Both the position numbers and the translations under genes were made by a program. From the NCBI RefSeq assembly GCF_023702065.1, contig NZ_QFDM01000002.1, positions 310,001-374,000 on the forward strand: 64,000 bases of DNA, given 5' to 3'. Below are positions 52,851 to 61,606 of this stretch, piece by piece. This DNA is from Methanoculleus oceani (GTDB lineage Archaea > Halobacteriota > Methanomicrobia > Methanomicrobiales > Methanoculleaceae). The notes beneath the pieces were generated by a model, which saw only the letters and a list, made by a program, of their open reading frames with translations, did not search any database and had not been told where the DNA came from. The number at the start of each line of letters is the position of its first letter. Position 1 is the stretch's first letter.

Positions 52851-55241
52851 ATGGCGATCCTGCCGGACGGGGCTGGCCGTATGCAGACCACTGAGCCGGA
52901 CATGGAGGTGCGACCCGAGATACTGCAGGTACTGGATGCCATGGAGGATGCCGTCATCCTCGCCGATTCCGACATGAACGTCCGCACCATCACCCCTTCC
53001 ATGGAGTGCCTCGCCGGGATCTCCGCCGATGACGCCCGCGGTGCGGATGCGGCCCGCCTCGTCGCCGACCGAATCCTCCCGGAAGCGGATGGAGACCAGA
53101 GGGAGCGGATCCTCTCGCTGCTGCAGAACCGCACCGGGTCCGGGGAGATCACGGTCAGGGTATCCTCGGCCGCCGGGGAGCGGTGGTACGTCTTCTCCTC
53201 CCGGCAGGTGTTGGCGACCGGGGACTGGCTCGTCCGCTTCCGCGACGTCACCCGCCGGGAGGCCGCAAAAGGAGAGGTGCGGCGGAGATCGGACGATCTG
53301 GCCTTCCTCTCCCGGGCGGCGACGGAACTTGCCGGGATGCCGGACGAGGCCGACGTCTTCTCCGCCATCGGGGCCTACCTCCATGAACTCGCGCCCGGTT
53401 CCGTCGTCATCGTGAGCGCCGCCGATATCCGGGCGGGCACCCTGAGCCCGCGGGCGTTCTTCGGCATCGAGCCGTTCCTGCCGGACATCACCGAGACCTT
53501 CGGGGAGGACCTCACCAGGCTCTCGCTCGAAATCCCCCCGCATATCCGGGCAATCATGACCCGCGGCGAGATCGAGGAGGTGAAAGGAGGGCTGCAGGAA
53601 GTCGCCCTCGGGCAGATCTCGCAGGAGATCTGCCGTAAATTCGAGGCTATTGCCGGCCTCGGCGCAATGTACTGCATTCCATTCACCTGGAAAGGCGAAA
53701 TCTTCGGGTCGGCCGTGATCCTCACCCGGTGGGAGGGTGGAGAGGTCAATTTCCGGGTCGTCGAGGTCTTCCGGAGCCTTGCTTCGATCGCCCTCCAGCG
53801 GCACCGGGCGGAGGCCGACCTGCGAGGGAGCGAAAAGACGTTCCGGGCTCTCATCGAGAAGGGCTCCGAGTTCATCCTCGTCATCGACGAGCAGTTAACG
53901 ATCCGGTTTGCGAGCCCGCCTATCGAGCGGTTGGACGGGTTTCCACCCGAGACGCTGATCGGGAGGCATGCGTTCGATATGATCCAGCCCGAGGATCTGC
54001 CGCGGGTGAAGGAGGTGGTATCGACCCTGGCAGAGAGGCCGGGAGGGAGCGTGCAGTTCGAGGTCCGCTTCAGGGGCCCGCGCGGCACGCACGTGATCGA
54101 GGCAAGCGTGACCAACCTCCTTGACGACCCCCACATCAGGGGCTTTGTCGTGAACGCATGGGACATCACGGAGCGAAAGCGGACCGAAGAGGCCCTGCGC
54201 CGGGCAGAACGGGAAAAAGCCCTTATTCTTGACTCGACTGTCGAGATGTTTACCTACTACGACACGGATCTCAGGGTGCTCTGGGTCAACCGCGCCGCCG
54301 CCGCATTCATCGGCAGGGAACCGGAGGACCTGGTCGGGCACCGGTGCTACGAGATATGGCACAACCGTACAGGTGTCTGCGATATATGCCCCGTCGTTAT
54401 TGCCCGGGAGACCGGACAGCCTCAGGAGGCCGAGATCACCACTCCCGATGGAAGGATCTTTCTCCTCCGGGGGTATCCCGTCACCGACGAGACGGGGGAG
54501 ATTGTCGGTCTGATCGAGTTCGCGCAGGATATCACCGACCGCAAGCAGGCCGAGGATGAACGGGCCCGGCTCCTCCACGCTCTGGAGGTCGCAAACCGTG
54601 AGGCGAACCTGTACCTGGACATCCTCACGCACGACATCAGGAACGCCAACTGCGTCGCCACCCTGTATACCGACCTGCTGATGCAGGTCCTGAAAGGAGA
54701 GCCCAAGATGTATGTCCGGAAGATGAAGGGGAGCATCGATAAAAGTACGGAGATTCTGGCGAATGTTGCAATGATCCGCAAAATTCATCTGGAACACGCG
54801 CCGTTGAAGCCGATCGACCTTCACGGCGTGATCGTCAGCGAACAAAAGAACTTCCCCGAAGCCGAGATCAGGTACGGGGGGGTCTCTCGCGTGGTCCGGG
54901 CGGACGATCTCCTTGCCGAAGTCTTCCACAACCTCATCGGGAATGCCGTCAAATTCGGCGGCCCCGACGTCGTTATTACCATCTCGGTCGAGACGCTCGA
55001 CGGCAGCGTCGTCGTCACCGTGGCCGACACCGGCCCCGGCGTTCCCGACGAACTGAAGGAGTCGATCTTCCGTCGGTTCGAACGAGGGCGGACCCGGGCA
55101 CGGGGGGAGGGGCTCGGCCTCTATATCTGCCGCACGCTCCTGGAGCGTTACGGTGGGCGCATCTGGGTCGAGGATCGGGTGACCGGTCACCCGGAAGCGG
55201 GCGCTGCGTTCCGGTTCACGCTCAAGGAGGTTGTGGAATGA
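52851..55241 (+). CDS. PAS/GAF sensor histidine kinase
   Basis: The 796-residue soluble kinase has an N-terminal PAS (VLDAMEDAVILADSDMNVRT), a GAF-like domain (about 170-325), a second PAS (FILVIDEQLTIRFASPPIERLDGFPPETLIGR), a third PAS with VLWVNRAAAAFIGREPEDLVGHRCYEIW and a C-x2-C pair nearby (CDIC), and a HisKA-like helix LDILTHDIRNANCVATLYTD with His594. The ATPase has N-box HNLIGNAVKFGG and G-boxes DTGPGVPDELKESIF and GEGLGLYICRTLLERYGG. There are no membrane helices, so it senses a cytoplasmic signal. No response regulator is adjacent. Start 52851 has GAGGATC upstream; Met at 52881 is an alternative. Confidence 0.92.
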   Translation: MAILPDGAGRMQTTEPDMEVRPEILQVLDAMEDAVILADSDMNVRTITPSMECLAGISADDARGADAARLVADRILPEADGDQRERILSLLQNRTGSGEITVRVSSAAGERWYVFSSRQVLATGDWLVRFRDVTRREAAKGEVRRRSDDLAFLSRAATELAGMPDEADVFSAIGAYLHELAPGSVVIVSAADIRAGTLSPRAFFGIEPFLPDITETFGEDLTRLSLEIPPHIRAIMTRGEIEEVKGGLQEVALGQISQEICRKFEAIAGLGAMYCIPFTWKGEIFGSAVILTRWEGGEVNFRVVEVFRSLASIALQRHRAEADLRGSEKTFRALIEKGSEFILVIDEQLTIRFASPPIERLDGFPPETLIGRHAFDMIQPEDLPRVKEVVSTLAERPGGSVQFEVRFRGPRGTHVIEASVTNLLDDPHIRGFVVNAWDITERKRTEEALRRAEREKALILDSTVEMFTYYDTDLRVLWVNRAAAAFIGREPEDLVGHRCYEIWHNRTGVCDICPVVIARETGQPQEAEITTPDGRIFLLRGYPVTDETGEIVGLIEFAQDITDRKQAEDERARLLHALEVANREANLYLDILTHDIRNANCVATLYTDLLMQVLKGEPKMYVRKMKGSIDKSTEILANVAMIRKIHLEHAPLKPIDLHGVIVSEQKNFPEAEIRYGGVSRVVRADDLLAEVFHNLIGNAVKFGGPDVVITISVETLDGSVVVTVADTGPGVPDELKESIFRRFERGRTRARGEGLGLYICRTLLERYGGRIWVEDRVTGHPEAGAAFRFTLKEVVE

Positions 55242-55305
55242 TCGGGGAGTCCTCGCCGGAAGCAGTCGGTCGGAGAGCAATGCAACTCGTGTGACAGAGG
55301 GAACA

Positions 55306-55518
55306 ATGATGTCCGAGCAGCAGAACGAAGAACAGCGTCTTTTCACAGCCCTTGACGGAGAAGACGACGGCATCTTCGTGTTCGATGAGGACCGGACGGT
55401 GGTCTCCCTGCAGAGGGTCACTGTAGACCTGCAGAACAACAGGAGCATCCGCCGGGCGCAGCGGGAAATACGGGCACTGTTACCCTTTGACAGAATTGTG
55501 CAACACAGCACGCTATGA
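55306..55518 (+). CDS. 70-residue hypothetical protein at an island edge
   Basis: MMSEQQNEEQRLFTALDGED begins a small acidic protein; DDGIFVFDEDRTVVSLQR looks like a beta-hairpin, and IRRAQREIRALLPF like a helix. GACAGAGGGAAC precedes it and it starts 64 bp after the kinase, so co-transcription is possible. The last residues (RIVQHSTL) run into a palindrome and the AT-rich island, so the original C-terminus may be lost. The family is not recognised. Confidence 0.45.
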   Translation: MMSEQQNEEQRLFTALDGEDDGIFVFDEDRTVVSLQRVTVDLQNNRSIRRAQREIRALLPFDRIVQHSTL

Positions 55519-55533
55519 GCCTTTGGCTCATAG
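55513..55533. repeat. 9-bp perfect hairpin at the GC/AT boundary
   Basis: CTATGAGCC, loop TTT, GGCTCATAG. It lies where GC-rich sequence gives way to the AT-rich island and overlaps the last codons of the small gene. It may be a terminator or the end of an inserted segment. Confidence 0.6.
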
Positions 55534-55893
55534 AGGGGACCAAAAACGATAATCTGATGAATTCTGGTTTTTAACGTAATGCTTCACAAGGGTATGAGAT
55601 GCTTTTCATACCATCAGTTTCATTTCTGCTGTACGTTTCTCAAGCCTCAGTTCTTCACTAATTTTAGAAGGCGAAAATAGTCCACCATACCGGGAAACCA
55701 TCACAAAAACGAAAGATCTATAAGGGTTGCAGGCGTCCCTTCATGCACTTTGGCCAAAAGAAGGGGGACTCCTGCGGGAAGAAGAGCCACCCTGAATCAA
55801 TAGATTGACAATTAATCGTATTGGCTTGACGGATTATTGGAATGGAAAGGTATAACCGCACATTTTATAATATAAGCCCCGGTAATTGAATGT
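55534..55893. other. 360-bp AT-rich leader region of the island
   Basis: Apart from the promoter near its end I see no coding frame or RNA fold. Composition changes from the GC-rich background to clearly AT-rich here. Confidence 0.4.
55864..55874 (+). promoter_or_regulatory. TATA box of the AT-rich island genes
   Basis: TTTATAATATA lies 20-30 bp before the ATG at 55894, predicting a leaderless bicistronic transcript. Confidence 0.5.
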
Positions 55894-56817
55894 ATGGAGC
55901 AACGCGATCCATATAGCCATATTATCAAATATCTAGGCCTTGAGGGGAATAATCAATTAATTGACAGCTTAAAATCAAAAATTTCGTCAATACAGGAGAC
56001 CTATTATAAGAGCGATTTCAATTCTTACGATTATGATGATCCTCTCTTCCAAGCAGCATATCTGATGGCATACTATCCTCTATATATAGACCCTATTCAA
56101 GATGCGCTTTGGACTGCATCACACCCACAGGCCTTTTATATTGATGGGAGTATGAAAGATAAATTAGGTTGGGAGGGAAAAGTAAATCTAGACGTATCAA
56201 TTTATGGTGGTGGAGCGGAACCTGAACTATTAGGATTGTTGAAATTCATTAATCAAAAGTATCCTTTGATAAGGGCAGTCAGATCCCATTACATCGACAA
56301 TCATAACTGGGAAAATTTTAGAGCGCACGCATACACGAATATGGTTCCGGATTATTGGAGAGGAGATTTCATTCCAGGCAATACAGTGATATCAAACCTC
56401 GGAAGCATCTTTAATAATGATGATGCGATGAGTATTTTACAAAATTCTGATGTACATGTAATGCAAAATTGTGCAACAGATCTAATGCATTCCTTCCAAA
56501 GTGTGGACCGATATGTTAGTTTTATGCATCGTTGTTTTAACAGTATGAAGGAAGGATCAATTTTGATTGGAATTGATGTGCCCTTATTTGACATTCCTCT
56601 ACCATCAAATCCATCAGAAGTTATTGATGTTCGAGGAAGCTTCAATAGGATCGCTAAGAATATAAGAGATAGTCCTAAAGGAACGATCATTAAAAGCCCA
56701 TCCACCGGAGCACCTAAGGCGATTGCCCCAGACATATGTAGAGACCATCCATTAGTATCTAGTTTTAACTTGAAGCGAACAGTAAAATATCATTCATTTA
56801 TTGCTAAAAGGGTGTGA
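55894..56817 (+). CDS. Rossmann-fold methyltransferase-like protein
   Basis: The 307-residue protein has a class I SAM-methyltransferase-like motif I, DVSIYGGGAEPELLGLL (residues 100-116), and a later strand-helix VHVMQNCATDLMHSFQSVDRY and FMHRCFNSMKEGSILIGIDVP, which fits the motif IV-post region. An N-terminal helical part (1-80) precedes the fold. The target is unknown. The gene is AT-rich, unlike its neighbours, and the next gene starts 7 bp later, so both form one transcript. I cannot name the family. The methyltransferase call rests on motif I and the fold pattern. Confidence 0.65.
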   Translation: MEQRDPYSHIIKYLGLEGNNQLIDSLKSKISSIQETYYKSDFNSYDYDDPLFQAAYLMAYYPLYIDPIQDALWTASHPQAFYIDGSMKDKLGWEGKVNLDVSIYGGGAEPELLGLLKFINQKYPLIRAVRSHYIDNHNWENFRAHAYTNMVPDYWRGDFIPGNTVISNLGSIFNNDDAMSILQNSDVHVMQNCATDLMHSFQSVDRYVSFMHRCFNSMKEGSILIGIDVPLFDIPLPSNPSEVIDVRGSFNRIAKNIRDSPKGTIIKSPSTGAPKAIAPDICRDHPLVSSFNLKRTVKYHSFIAKRV

Positions 56818-56824
56818 TAAATAA

Positions 56825-57874
56825 ATGTCAAATAGCACTTGGCCAAAAAGCATAACTAAGGTTAGGATACGGGGTTCTGATAGAAGTGTTCCATCTATAT
56901 CTCCTCCGATATTATCGGTAAGCAGATCGACTGATATTCCAGCATTCTATTCAGAATGGTTTATCGAACGGTTACACAAAGGTTACTCAGTCTGGCTCAA
57001 CCCAATGAATCAGAAGCCTCAGGTTATCAACTTTGAAAATGCTAAATTCATTGTTTTTTGGACAAAAAATGCCTCTTCCATGCTGAAGCACTTATCAGAC
57101 ATTGACAATATGGATATCAGATATTATTTCCAATATGCGGTAAATAATTATGAGAGAGAAGGTTTCGAATCAAATCTCCCCCCACTATCTGAGAGAATTG
57201 CCTCATTTATCGAGTTATCAAAAGTTATTGGAAAAGAGAAAGTAATTTGGAGATTTGATCCCCTCATTCTATCAAATGATATTACTATTGATTCCTTACT
57301 TGAAAACGTAAAAACAGTCGGTGATGCTCTCCATCAATACACAGAAAAACTTGTAATAAGCTTTGTTGATATCAACCCCTATACAAGAGTAAGAAATAAT
57401 TTGAATAATGCTAATTATGAAGATGTTCGTGAATTTACCGAGAATGAGATGAGGATGTTCAGTGAAAAGCTTGCTCAGATGAATGAAGAATGGGGATTAC
57501 AGATTTCGACTTGTGGTGAAATTATCGATTTATCTGATTTTGACATCATGCATAACAGATGCATTGATCCTGAGTTGATAAGAAGAATATGTTCCGACAT
57601 GCCCGCCTTTCTTACTTATATCAATGAGCATTCAAATAAGGACAAAGGTCAGCGTAATTCCTGTGGTTGTATTCCAAGTAAAGATATTGGTCAATATAAT
57701 ACTTGCATGCATCAATGTACATATTGCTATGCAAATCATTTCTCTAAAACTGTGGAAAATAACTACCAAAGCCATCTCAAGTCCATTGACTCTCCCACAA
57801 TAAACGGATCTAACAGTTGGGAAAGATACTTCCTCAATGAGAAAACAGAACAGTTATCTTTCGACAGGTTTTAA
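56825..57874 (+). CDS. DUF1848 protein with C-terminal radical-SAM-like cysteine motif
   Basis: The 349-residue protein has the DUF1848 start pattern (ILSVSRSTDIPAFYSEWFIE, NFENAKFIVFWTKNASSMLKHL, VIWRFDPLILSNDIT) and a C-terminal cysteine block: NSCGCIPSKDIGQYNT, then CMHQCTYCYANHF with C294-x3-C298-x2-C301. That spacing and the aromatic residue before the last cysteine match the radical-SAM cluster motif, but here it is at the end rather than the start of the barrel. Pfam notes the same resemblance for DUF1848. Function is unknown. It is co-transcribed with the methyltransferase-like gene. Confidence 0.85.
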   Translation: MSNSTWPKSITKVRIRGSDRSVPSISPPILSVSRSTDIPAFYSEWFIERLHKGYSVWLNPMNQKPQVINFENAKFIVFWTKNASSMLKHLSDIDNMDIRYYFQYAVNNYEREGFESNLPPLSERIASFIELSKVIGKEKVIWRFDPLILSNDITIDSLLENVKTVGDALHQYTEKLVISFVDINPYTRVRNNLNNANYEDVREFTENEMRMFSEKLAQMNEEWGLQISTCGEIIDLSDFDIMHNRCIDPELIRRICSDMPAFLTYINEHSNKDKGQRNSCGCIPSKDIGQYNTCMHQCTYCYANHFSKTVENNYQSHLKSIDSPTINGSNSWERYFLNEKTEQLSFDRF

Positions 57875-57979
57875 GCGAAAAAGTATAAGAATAGACGGCA
57901 GATTCCAGGAATTTGTACTGCCGAAACGTCGAAAAGAGAGAGTATCATAAAAGAATCAACGCTCCGGGAGATTGTGTTC

Positions 57980-58088
57980 ATGGAAAAGATAACTACCGTC
58001 ATGATCGTGTTAGTTTCGCCTGCCTGTGCGTGCTCGCCGCCGGATGCGCAGGTGACTCAGGGAGTGTCAGCACACCACCAACCGCCCG
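57980..58088 (+). pseudogene. broken lipoprotein signal sequence
   Basis: ATG 57980 begins MEKITTVMIVLVS, and a different frame continues FACLCVLAAGCAGDSGSVST, a near-perfect lipobox (LAAGC). Joining them needs a one-base shift near 58018. In the actual frame the sequence goes on SPACACSPPDAQ and stops about 100 bp later. It looks like the remains of a lipoprotein gene just before the YkgJ gene. Confidence 0.4.
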
Positions 58089-58589
58089 GTGCTCAGGGAG
58101 GGGGCCACCATCGCCGGTAAGTGCTGCCGGTGCGGCAGCTGTTGCAGCCACATGCGGGACGTCCACAGGGTTATCGAAGAGCGTGGCAACAACACGTTTG
58201 TCGTGCACAACCACTACACCGGGGATGCAGAAGAGGTGCGGGTCGATCCGGACAAGATCGCCCTCTTCGAGGATGAGAGCAGCATCGAGGGACTGCCGAA
58301 CGCATGCCCCTTTCTGAGATTCGATGCAAAGGCCGGAAAGGCATGGTGTACGGTCCACCTGACACGCCCCGACCTCTGCCGCGAATACTGCTGCCGCCTG
58401 CTCGTCCTTGATGCACAGGGGAAGCTGGCGGGACGTGTGACGTATCAGACAGCGCTGATTCCGGACACTGACGAGCTCGGCCGGCTCTGGGAGGAGGTGC
58501 AACCGACGTTGAACGGGCTCTCCGGCACGGAATGGGACGACGCCTTCATCGAGATCCTCACGGCAGCCGGATACAGGGTTCGCCGGTAG
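58089..58589 (+). CDS. YkgJ-family cysteine-cluster protein
   Basis: The 166-residue protein has KCCRCGSCCSHM near the N-terminus, then CPFLRF, WCTVH, and DLCREYCCRLLVL, the YkgJ (CxxCxxCC ... C ... C) zinc/iron-cluster pattern. Start is uncertain: GTG 58089 is the first in-frame start, and it falls inside the broken lipoprotein region. Function of the family is unknown. A terminator hairpin lies between it and the converging hydrolase. Confidence 0.82.
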   Translation: MLREGATIAGKCCRCGSCCSHMRDVHRVIEERGNNTFVVHNHYTGDAEEVRVDPDKIALFEDESSIEGLPNACPFLRFDAKAGKAWCTVHLTRPDLCREYCCRLLVLDAQGKLAGRVTYQTALIPDTDELGRLWEEVQPTLNGLSGTEWDDAFIEILTAAGYRVRR

Positions 58590-58605
58590 TTGCCGGGAGA
58601 CTCCG

Positions 58606-58626
58606 AAAAAAAGGGGCGATATCCCC
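58606..58626 (-). terminator. hairpin and T-run terminator of the lipoprotein hydrolase
   Basis: Read on the minus strand, GGGG-ATATCG-CCCC is followed by seven T residues, 14 bp past the hydrolase stop at 58640. The opposite strand lacks the T-run, so it mainly serves the minus gene. Confidence 0.5.
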
Positions 58627-58639
58627 CGACCCGACCCCT

Positions 58640-60019
58640 TTATTTGCTCATTCCCATCTGATCGTCGAGCCAGTCGAACCTGGCGGCAAACGATTGCGCG
58701 AACGCCCCGAGCTGACAGTGCGACCCGGCACCGTAATCGTCGGAGAAGACCATAAGTTCACGCTCGCAGGTGAGGTGGTCGTAGAGTGCCTTTGCCTGCA
58801 CCCCATCCGGGTCGAAGTGATCGGCCGCACCGGCACCGACCAGCGTGGGGCACCGAATCTCTTCGGCAACTCCGACGAGTGAGAAATCCATCCATTTCGC
58901 CCAGAACTGTGCCGGCGAGCCGGCATCGAAGACGAACATCCCGTTCTCGTTCAGCCAGCGGGTGCCGGTATCGCGTGCCATGGCATCGCGGATGGCGTCG
59001 TTGAACTCAACCGGATCCGTCTGCAGCCACTCCTGCAGCTCAATTTTTGTCATGTTCGCGGACGCTCCCCCGCCGTTCTGCAGGTTCGCGAGGAGAGTCT
59101 GTCCGACGTCGTAGGTACCTCCGTCCGCGATTAGCGCCGTGATCCGGGGCTCGTATGCGGCACCGCGGGGGGCGAGGTAGCCTCCGAGCGAGATCCCCCA
59201 GAGTGCAACCCGGTCTTCGTCGACGTCGGGCCGGCTCACCGCATAGTCCACGACCGGTCCGATCACGTTCTCCCAATCGTGGCGGAACGGGATGTTCTGG
59301 ACCCGTATCACTTCGCCCTGGCCCGGCCCCTCGAATGTCAGGACGTTATATCCGCGTTTGATCCCCTCAATTGCATACGGATGGAGTTCCTCCTGGCAGC
59401 CGTCAAAGCCGGTCTGGACGATGAGCAGCGGCCGGGACGTACCGGAGTCATCGACCATATAGAAGTAACCCGGCAGCGTCGTATTCTCGTACGGGATGGC
59501 GACGATCTCGTAAGGAACGACGTCGAGTGAGAGCGCATCGCGAAATGATTCCCGGCTCTTTCCCCATGTCTCTACGATGCGGGGATCGGCGGGGTTACCA
59601 TGCAGGAAGAACTCGGCCGTGCGGTAATACGTTGCGGCCCGGTAGTATGCTTCCATTGCGGTAACCCTGTGCCCGGCTGCGAGACTCCCGTCGCCCGCTG
59701 TCCTGAAGTTGTCCGCGGTCTTGTTCCATTCGCTGTACCAACTTTCGAAGTCTCCTTCCTTTATCCTGGACGCAGTGGCAAGGCACTCGCCGATATCGGC
59801 CTCGCCCGAATACGAGGCGCCAAGTGTCCGCTGGAGCTCGAAAGCAAATTCACGATCCGTAAATACGAGCGCCGGGCAGTCAGGGGCAGGTGCGGCAACC
59901 GCAGTGGGGAGAGGTGATGCCGGCGATTGCTGACCGGTCGCGGTACAGCCTGCAGAAACGACAGAAAAAATTGCGATGGAAAGAATGATCATGATGATTA
60001 AGGCTCTGTTGGGCTTCAC
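58640..60019 (-). CDS. lipoprotein alpha/beta hydrolase (FrsA/DPP-like)
   Basis: The 459-residue protein has a lipoprotein signal (LIIMIILSIAIFSVVSAGC), an N-terminal helical part, and an alpha/beta-hydrolase domain: RPLLIVQTGFDGCQEEL, VLTFEGPGQGEVIR, the nucleophile elbow ALWGISLGGYLAPRGAA (Ser), and late CPTLVGAGAADHFDPDG (Asp) and DYGAGSHCQLGAF (His). It is probably anchored outside the membrane as an esterase or peptidase. Substrate unknown. It is transcribed away from the STAS gene. Confidence 0.88.
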   Translation of the reverse strand: MKPNRALIIMIILSIAIFSVVSAGCTATGQQSPASPLPTAVAAPAPDCPALVFTDREFAFELQRTLGASYSGEADIGECLATASRIKEGDFESWYSEWNKTADNFRTAGDGSLAAGHRVTAMEAYYRAATYYRTAEFFLHGNPADPRIVETWGKSRESFRDALSLDVVPYEIVAIPYENTTLPGYFYMVDDSGTSRPLLIVQTGFDGCQEELHPYAIEGIKRGYNVLTFEGPGQGEVIRVQNIPFRHDWENVIGPVVDYAVSRPDVDEDRVALWGISLGGYLAPRGAAYEPRITALIADGGTYDVGQTLLANLQNGGGASANMTKIELQEWLQTDPVEFNDAIRDAMARDTGTRWLNENGMFVFDAGSPAQFWAKWMDFSLVGVAEEIRCPTLVGAGAADHFDPDGVQAKALYDHLTCERELMVFSDDYGAGSHCQLGAFAQSFAARFDWLDDQMGMSK

Positions 60020-60167
60020 GGTGGATCATAGGAGGATCACATAACCGGAGGGATAATGGTTACGAAGTTTGTGCGCCCAATGAAGCCTGTCACGGCACGA
60101 CACGCCGACGGCAAAGCGGATTTGGGAAAAATTAACCTGCAACAGCCCGATACTGTACAGAACACAT

Positions 60168-61451
60168 ATGGATCTGCAGACCGAGAGAAGAGACGGGATT
60201 CTGACATTCGTTATACGCGGAAGGCTTGACGGCTACGGCGCGGGACAGGTAACGGACGCCGTACAGGCGTCTCTGCAGGACGACGACCGGTCGGTCGTCT
60301 TCGACCTTGCAGGGTTGAGTTACCTGAGCAGCGCAGGCATCAGGGTTCTCCTCGCCGTAAAAAAACAATTAAAAGAACGCAACGGCATCCTGGCCCTTGC
60401 CGGGATCCAGGAGTACCCGAAGAACGTTCTCGACATGGCCGGGGTGACACCGATATTCTCCCTCTATCCAGGGGTCGAGGAGGCCGTCGCCGCCTGCAGG
60501 AGGCCGCAGGACAGCCTTTCGGTCATCAACGAGCTTGCCCGGACCCCGGTCGTCAGGAACGGCGTTGCCTATACCGTCGAGCGGGTTTCCACAAAGCAAT
60601 CGTCGCTCCGGGTCACCGGCAGCCTGGATAAGGTATTGCACGCCCGCCTGACCGAGGGGGACATCCGTGCGATACCTTTCTCGGCTCTCCGGTATTCGCT
60701 CGGCCTCGGCGCGCTCGGGGGGAGCGTGGCGGACGCCCTCCCGCTCCTCGGGGAGATGATCACGCTGCACGGCTCGATGGTCTGGCTGCCGACGGACGGG
60801 AACGAGACGCCGGACTTCTTCACGCCGGTGAAGGAGACCGGAGAACTCTACGTCTACTCCGGGTACAACGTCGCGCTTGAGGGACCGTTTCACGAGATCG
60901 TCACCGTCGATGCCGGAGACGACGGCAGCGTCACGCTCTCCGAATTATACAGTACAATCTTCGACGTTGCCCGGGAGCAGAGGCGCGACTTCTCCGGCAT
61001 CGTCGCTCTTGCCATCTGGGCCGTCGTCGACGGGGTCTGCAGCACCGGGGTGAAAAAGTCCCCCATCGCCGCGTCCGCCCCGGCAAACGGCCTTCCCATC
61101 AACGCGGAAGAGAACGTCCGGGAATGGTTCGCAGAGGACGACGAGCCGAAGTACCGCGGCGACACGATGGTCGGCTTCGGGTTCGGGATCGACCGTTCCG
61201 CCTGCGGCGACGAGCGCATCGCAGCCCTCGTCGACCCGGGCCATACGGGAGGGGAGCCGGTGCAGCTCCACAACCACGGCGTCGTCTTCCGGGGGGTGCC
61301 GTGGGATGCAACCCTCGATCTCTCCCGGCAGATCGAGAAGATCGTGACCGAGGGCGAGTTCGTCGATATGCGCCATCTCAAGGAGAGCACCCGGATAAGG
61401 CGGGCGAAACTGGGCGTGGCGTATATTTCCGGAATTGACGTGGACGCATAG
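60168..61451 (+). CDS. STAS-domain protein with unassigned C-terminal domain
   Basis: Residues 1-105 form a STAS (anti-anti-sigma-like) domain: ILTFVIRGRLDGYGAGQVTD, VVFDLAGLSYLSSAGIRVLLAVKKQLKERNGILALAGI, including the DLAGLSYLSSAG phosphorylatable-serine region. Residues 110-427 are a large domain with LGLGALGG, SGYNVALEGPFHEIVTVDAGD, ALAIWAVVDGVCSTGVKKSPI and GFGIDRSACGD, which I do not recognise. A signalling or partner-switch role is likely, but nearby genes do not show the partner. The 148-bp region upstream has no clear TATA box. Confidence 0.8.
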   Translation: MDLQTERRDGILTFVIRGRLDGYGAGQVTDAVQASLQDDDRSVVFDLAGLSYLSSAGIRVLLAVKKQLKERNGILALAGIQEYPKNVLDMAGVTPIFSLYPGVEEAVAACRRPQDSLSVINELARTPVVRNGVAYTVERVSTKQSSLRVTGSLDKVLHARLTEGDIRAIPFSALRYSLGLGALGGSVADALPLLGEMITLHGSMVWLPTDGNETPDFFTPVKETGELYVYSGYNVALEGPFHEIVTVDAGDDGSVTLSELYSTIFDVAREQRRDFSGIVALAIWAVVDGVCSTGVKKSPIAASAPANGLPINAEENVREWFAEDDEPKYRGDTMVGFGFGIDRSACGDERIAALVDPGHTGGEPVQLHNHGVVFRGVPWDATLDLSRQIEKIVTEGEFVDMRHLKESTRIRRAKLGVAYISGIDVDA

Positions 61452-61606
61452 GCCGGGCCAGGATGCGCTCATAGCATCCCTTATCATTTTTAAGAGGCAC
61501 CGCGTGTAAACAGGCCCTTACCCTGTCCGAGATGGCATGCCTCCATTTATCCGAAGATTTCCAGCCGAAGGTTCGCAGAAATAGAAGAGAACGCGGTGGA
61601 GACGGC

